This document shows, piece after piece, positions 60,731 through 64,000 of a stretch of 64,000 nt of DNA. Location of the stretch: contig JAKCOZ010000039.1 of the NCBI GenBank assembly GCA_022605955.1, positions 6,133,501 to 6,197,500 of the forward strand, written 5' to 3'. The position numbers and the translations under genes were made by a program. The notes beneath the pieces were generated by a model. The model saw nothing but the letters and a program-made list of their open reading frames with translations, ran no database searches and was not told the DNA's origin. The first letter of the stretch is position 1. Each line of letters opens with the position of its first letter. This DNA comes from Rallus limicola (taxonomy: Eukaryota; Chordata; Aves; Gruiformes; Rallidae).

Positions 60731-63573
60731 CTGCAATAAAAACGTCATGTATTATAACATATTTCCAACACCCACAGTTTCATGGTTGATCCCCAAACAT
60801 AGATGTAGGTCATCAGCTTGACCCTTGCATTGTCTATGTTACAGGAAATCCTAATTTTAAAAATACTCTTTTTAAAAAAAAAAAAAACCCCAAACTGACT
60901 TGATTAGGAACACCTGTGATATGCCTCTTTATTATCAGAAGCCTCCTGAAACAAATCAGATTAGCATGTTTCTGCTTTCATTCTTCCCACAGCATTTTAA
61001 GATGAAAGCAAGAGGAAGAAAAAAAAAAGAAAGGGGGGGGTGGGAAGGGTGGTTTTATCCCCGGCCCTCATCTCTCCCTCTACCTTCCAACATGCAAACA
61101 GGTAAGTATAAACTACTTAACGGGTGCGTGATTACTACTGCCATATAACCTAAAATATGCTATTGACTGTTAAGTATTTAACTTTTGGTGGTTTTCTTTA
61201 AAGAGTTTTTAATTAATTTTTTTTTGCTCTTCAAGGCAATGTCATTATTGCATTTATTAAAGTGTAGCCTGCTAATATTTGCTAATTTAAAGCATATACT
61301 GAAAATACTGCAGTGATATAATGCATTGAGAGATGTAATAAAAATTAAAAACTTTTTAAAAAGCCAACAGAGTAATTAACCATGGTTAAGTAAGAACAAA
61401 GTATAACTTGAGAGAGGTAGCAACTATAGTCAAATATCTACTGCACAAAACCAGCCAAATTCTTAAATTTATTTTTACTTTATTTTAATTTTTTCACTGC
61501 AGATACCATGACAAGACACATCCTATACCTAATAAATGAGCAGCAGATGCCTAACTCAGGTCACCTCTTCACAAATATTTCTGTAAATTTGTCCTTTTCT
61601 CTTTAAACATATTCCAGAAAATACTAAAACCCTCCTCACAGCTATGCAACTATAATAAGCACCCTGCCTTAATAAGAAAAAGGAATTTGTCTTTATTTTC
61701 ATGTATTCCACATCTTCTATTTCACCATTTTTAAAAGTTTCTATACTTAACCCAGAAACACAAAGGTTTTTCTGAAAATCTACCTCCCTGCAACTTATAA
61801 CGAGGCCTAACATACTTAGAGATAATATCGAAACTGGACTTAAATAAAACCAACTTAAAATGAAAATACAAGCTCAAGCCCTATTCATTGTGTAATTATC
61901 TTTTTCTCAGACCAAATTTTCAAGTGAATTTTGGTTCATGCTAAGTAAAATAATTAGTTGCAACTAGATTCAATGTTGAAAAGCTTATTAATAATCTATT
62001 TACTGTGGATACACTCCTTGCAGTGTCTGAAAACAAACTAAACAGTCACGGGGTGGGGGGGGTCCTGTTTCTAACAGTGGTTTCCTTTAGACTTTAATAA
62101 CGATCACTGAAAGTCTCTGCTATTTTTCAGCTTTGAGCAAAATAACAGTATCATCTTCAGTTTTAGAAGACATATTGGGAAACTTTTAACAAAAAAAATC
62201 CCTAAATGTATATAATTTTCTACTGTTGTGTGGTAATAAATGCGTATGTGTGTAAGGCCATCCTTACACACTACCAACTGTTCATTACCGAGATACAGAA
62301 GTGTTTAGGGTTATATAAAGTTATGAAACTTGGTATTCTCTGTAAGGACAACCTGGCTTGTTTTACTGTTTCTTTTAAATGATACAGTAAAATATTATTA
62401 GATGCTAATATTTAAGTAAAAAATTGGCAAACTTTAAGTGTTATCTACACTAGAGCTCAAGTTCTGCTACCCTCCTCTAATATTCATGCAAGCCTGCTGC
62501 ACAAATACATCAATATACGAAGCTAAGATCAAAACTATTCCTCAGCTCTCTAGTGAATAAATATTGCCCAAAGTTTCTTTATTAGAATTGGAGTGTTTTA
62601 TAATAAAGGGTTAAAAATATAATTAGTAGAGGCATTGCCTTACACCCTGTTAGACATGGGCAGAAGTTTTTATACCTAGCTTATTCTAACCATTTCTAAA
62701 GTTGTCCAGTATCGGAAGTTAAGATATCTTTCAATAGAGATTCCTTTTGAAACCTAACTTAGCTAGCTTGCTATGTATTAACACATCAGTTACCTAAACT
62801 CCTACAGAACTCCTGCCAATAATGCACAAACAGAAATAAAATTGAGTAAAAAAAAAAAATTCAATGTGAAAAAGAGGTACTGGAAATCTGTGGCTACAGA
62901 ACTCCACTCTGCCTGGTGTCCCTTTTGTATTTGGGGGAGGGGGGAAAGAGGGGTAAAATTTTTTTCCTCCCCATCTTTAAAATACATTACTAGTATTAAT
63001 ATTACTATTTAAAAAAGGCTATGAGAATAGTCACAGTGGAGCATGTACAACAGGAATTCAGACTGCCTGCTCCAACAAAATTTTTAAAATATTACTGCTA
63101 GTAGAAAAGATCAGTTTCTGAGATCCAGTAGATATTAAAAGTTTAGAACTTGTAATAATACCCATAGAAAAAAAAAAAACCAAGCAAACTGTGGAGAATG
63201 CTTACTGGTGTACATAGTAACTCTTAGTTTTAAAATTTTTATCATAAAAATATTTTCTCTGTTTGTACACAAAAGCCTACAATTTAATTCCCTATTCCTC
63301 TTTCACAGACAGTCTAAATTAGTTCAAGATGCATTCTACCTTTGACAGTTTGTAATGAATGTAAATTACTGGAATGACTTGCAATAGGCCTTTGGGTGTG
63401 GGTGGATGACTGTACCTACAAAACAGAATACCTGAAGCATATTTGTAGAATATAGTGATAAGCTTCTCAGTCCTCCCTTATATATTCAGTAGTTTAATTG
63501 TTCCCAATGCAAATAATAATAATTTTTAAAAAGTAAGGTCCTGTAAAAGAATTGCTAACTGTTACATGGCTAC

Positions 63574-63618
63574 CTGTCATGTACAGAAAGGATGTGTGCT
63601 TGTACGTACGTGAAAGTG
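63574..63618 (-). ncRNA. Candidate minus-strand exon (45 nt) near the right edge
   Basis: Acceptor AACACTTTTCTGTAG and a modest donor ATGACAG|GTAGCC. Two frames are open, one of which joins the 60.6-kb candidate in frame. Weak support. Confidence 0.17.
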
Positions 63619-64000
63619 CTACAGAAAAGTGTTGATACACCTGTTAGGATGACTTTTGACATTCAAGATGGATGAGGTGCACATCTTCCCTACAGTGTTC
63701 ACAGGCAGGGTGTACACAGGTAGTGTGTTGTGTTCAGTTCCAGTTGCACTTCACACAGTCTGACTTATTAGTCATAAGGATAATTAAGGAAATAAAGACT
63801 ACAATTTACCAGCTTAATTCTTTCCATGACATTATATTTTGGATGGAATAGTAAGAAGTTCAAAATTCCAGAAGCTAAGCAAAAAACCTAAGTAACCAAC
63901 TAAATAGAGAAAGAACCCCTTGACACCTTATCTTATACATAGCCTGCATTTAAAAATGTTACTCCAGTAAGTTTCCTATGTGACACCACCCTAACATATA

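Larger units (their letters stand above)
47189..64000. other. AT-rich gene desert, presumed intron(s) of the miR-15a/16-1 host
   Basis: This 17 kb is strongly AT-rich with short A and T runs and no CR1 element, CpG island, tRNA or conserved protein exon that I recognise. The lack of repeats is notable compared with the left half. The candidate small exons listed separately are the only structure I could suggest. Confidence 0.5.

Overview
The window is vertebrate and almost certainly avian nuclear DNA. It has short single-copy exons with GT-AG introns, CpG-island promoters, and several CR1 LINE fragments as the only recognisable interspersed repeats. Several CR1 copies end in the (ATTCTRTG)-type 3' tail typical of birds. 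Gene content and order match the human 13q14 tumour-suppressor segment: SPRYD7 (minus), TRIM13 (plus), KCNRG (plus), then the mir-16-1/mir-15a cluster (minus). I cannot fix the species from sequence alone.

Layout. Positions 1-4839 hold the 5' part of SPRYD7 on the minus strand: coding exons 1 and 2, with the rest beyond the left edge. Its CpG-island promoter is at about 4.5-5.1 kb. From 5.1 to 12.8 kb I see no gene, only homopolymer runs and one unexplained 230-codon minus ORF. A CpG island at about 12.85-13.9 kb is the likely TRIM13 promoter, with three good splice donors. The whole TRIM13 protein is in one exon at 17260-18489. KCNRG follows in two coding exons (21168-21745 and 24174-24426), probably with a short leader ORF just before its start codon. 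Five CR1 copies lie between 1.8 and 26.7 kb on the plus strand. Older or different copies lie at 31.9 kb and 41.0 kb (minus) and 41.7 kb (plus). A (TTTCC)n array occupies 32.3-32.5 kb.

The right half is AT-rich and gene-poor. At 44.78-45.0 kb it carries the mir-16-1 and mir-15a hairpins on the minus strand, 54 bp apart. In mammals these are processed from an intron of the long noncoding RNA DLEU2, so most of 27-64 kb is probably DLEU2 intron. I list several possible minus-strand exons flanking the hairpins, at low confidence. They can be read as one continuous frame, which is odd and worth testing, but chance and my own selection could explain it.

Functional theme (from family knowledge): TRIM13 is an ER-anchored RING E3 ligase, KCNRG is a soluble T1-domain protein that blocks Kv channel assembly, and miR-15a/16 repress BCL2 and cell-cycle genes. 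In humans all are lost together in 13q14 deletions. No previously unknown system is clearly present. The most interesting items are the possible coding potential of the miRNA host, the KCNRG leader ORF, and an echo of the TRIM13 3' end beside a CR1 insertion.
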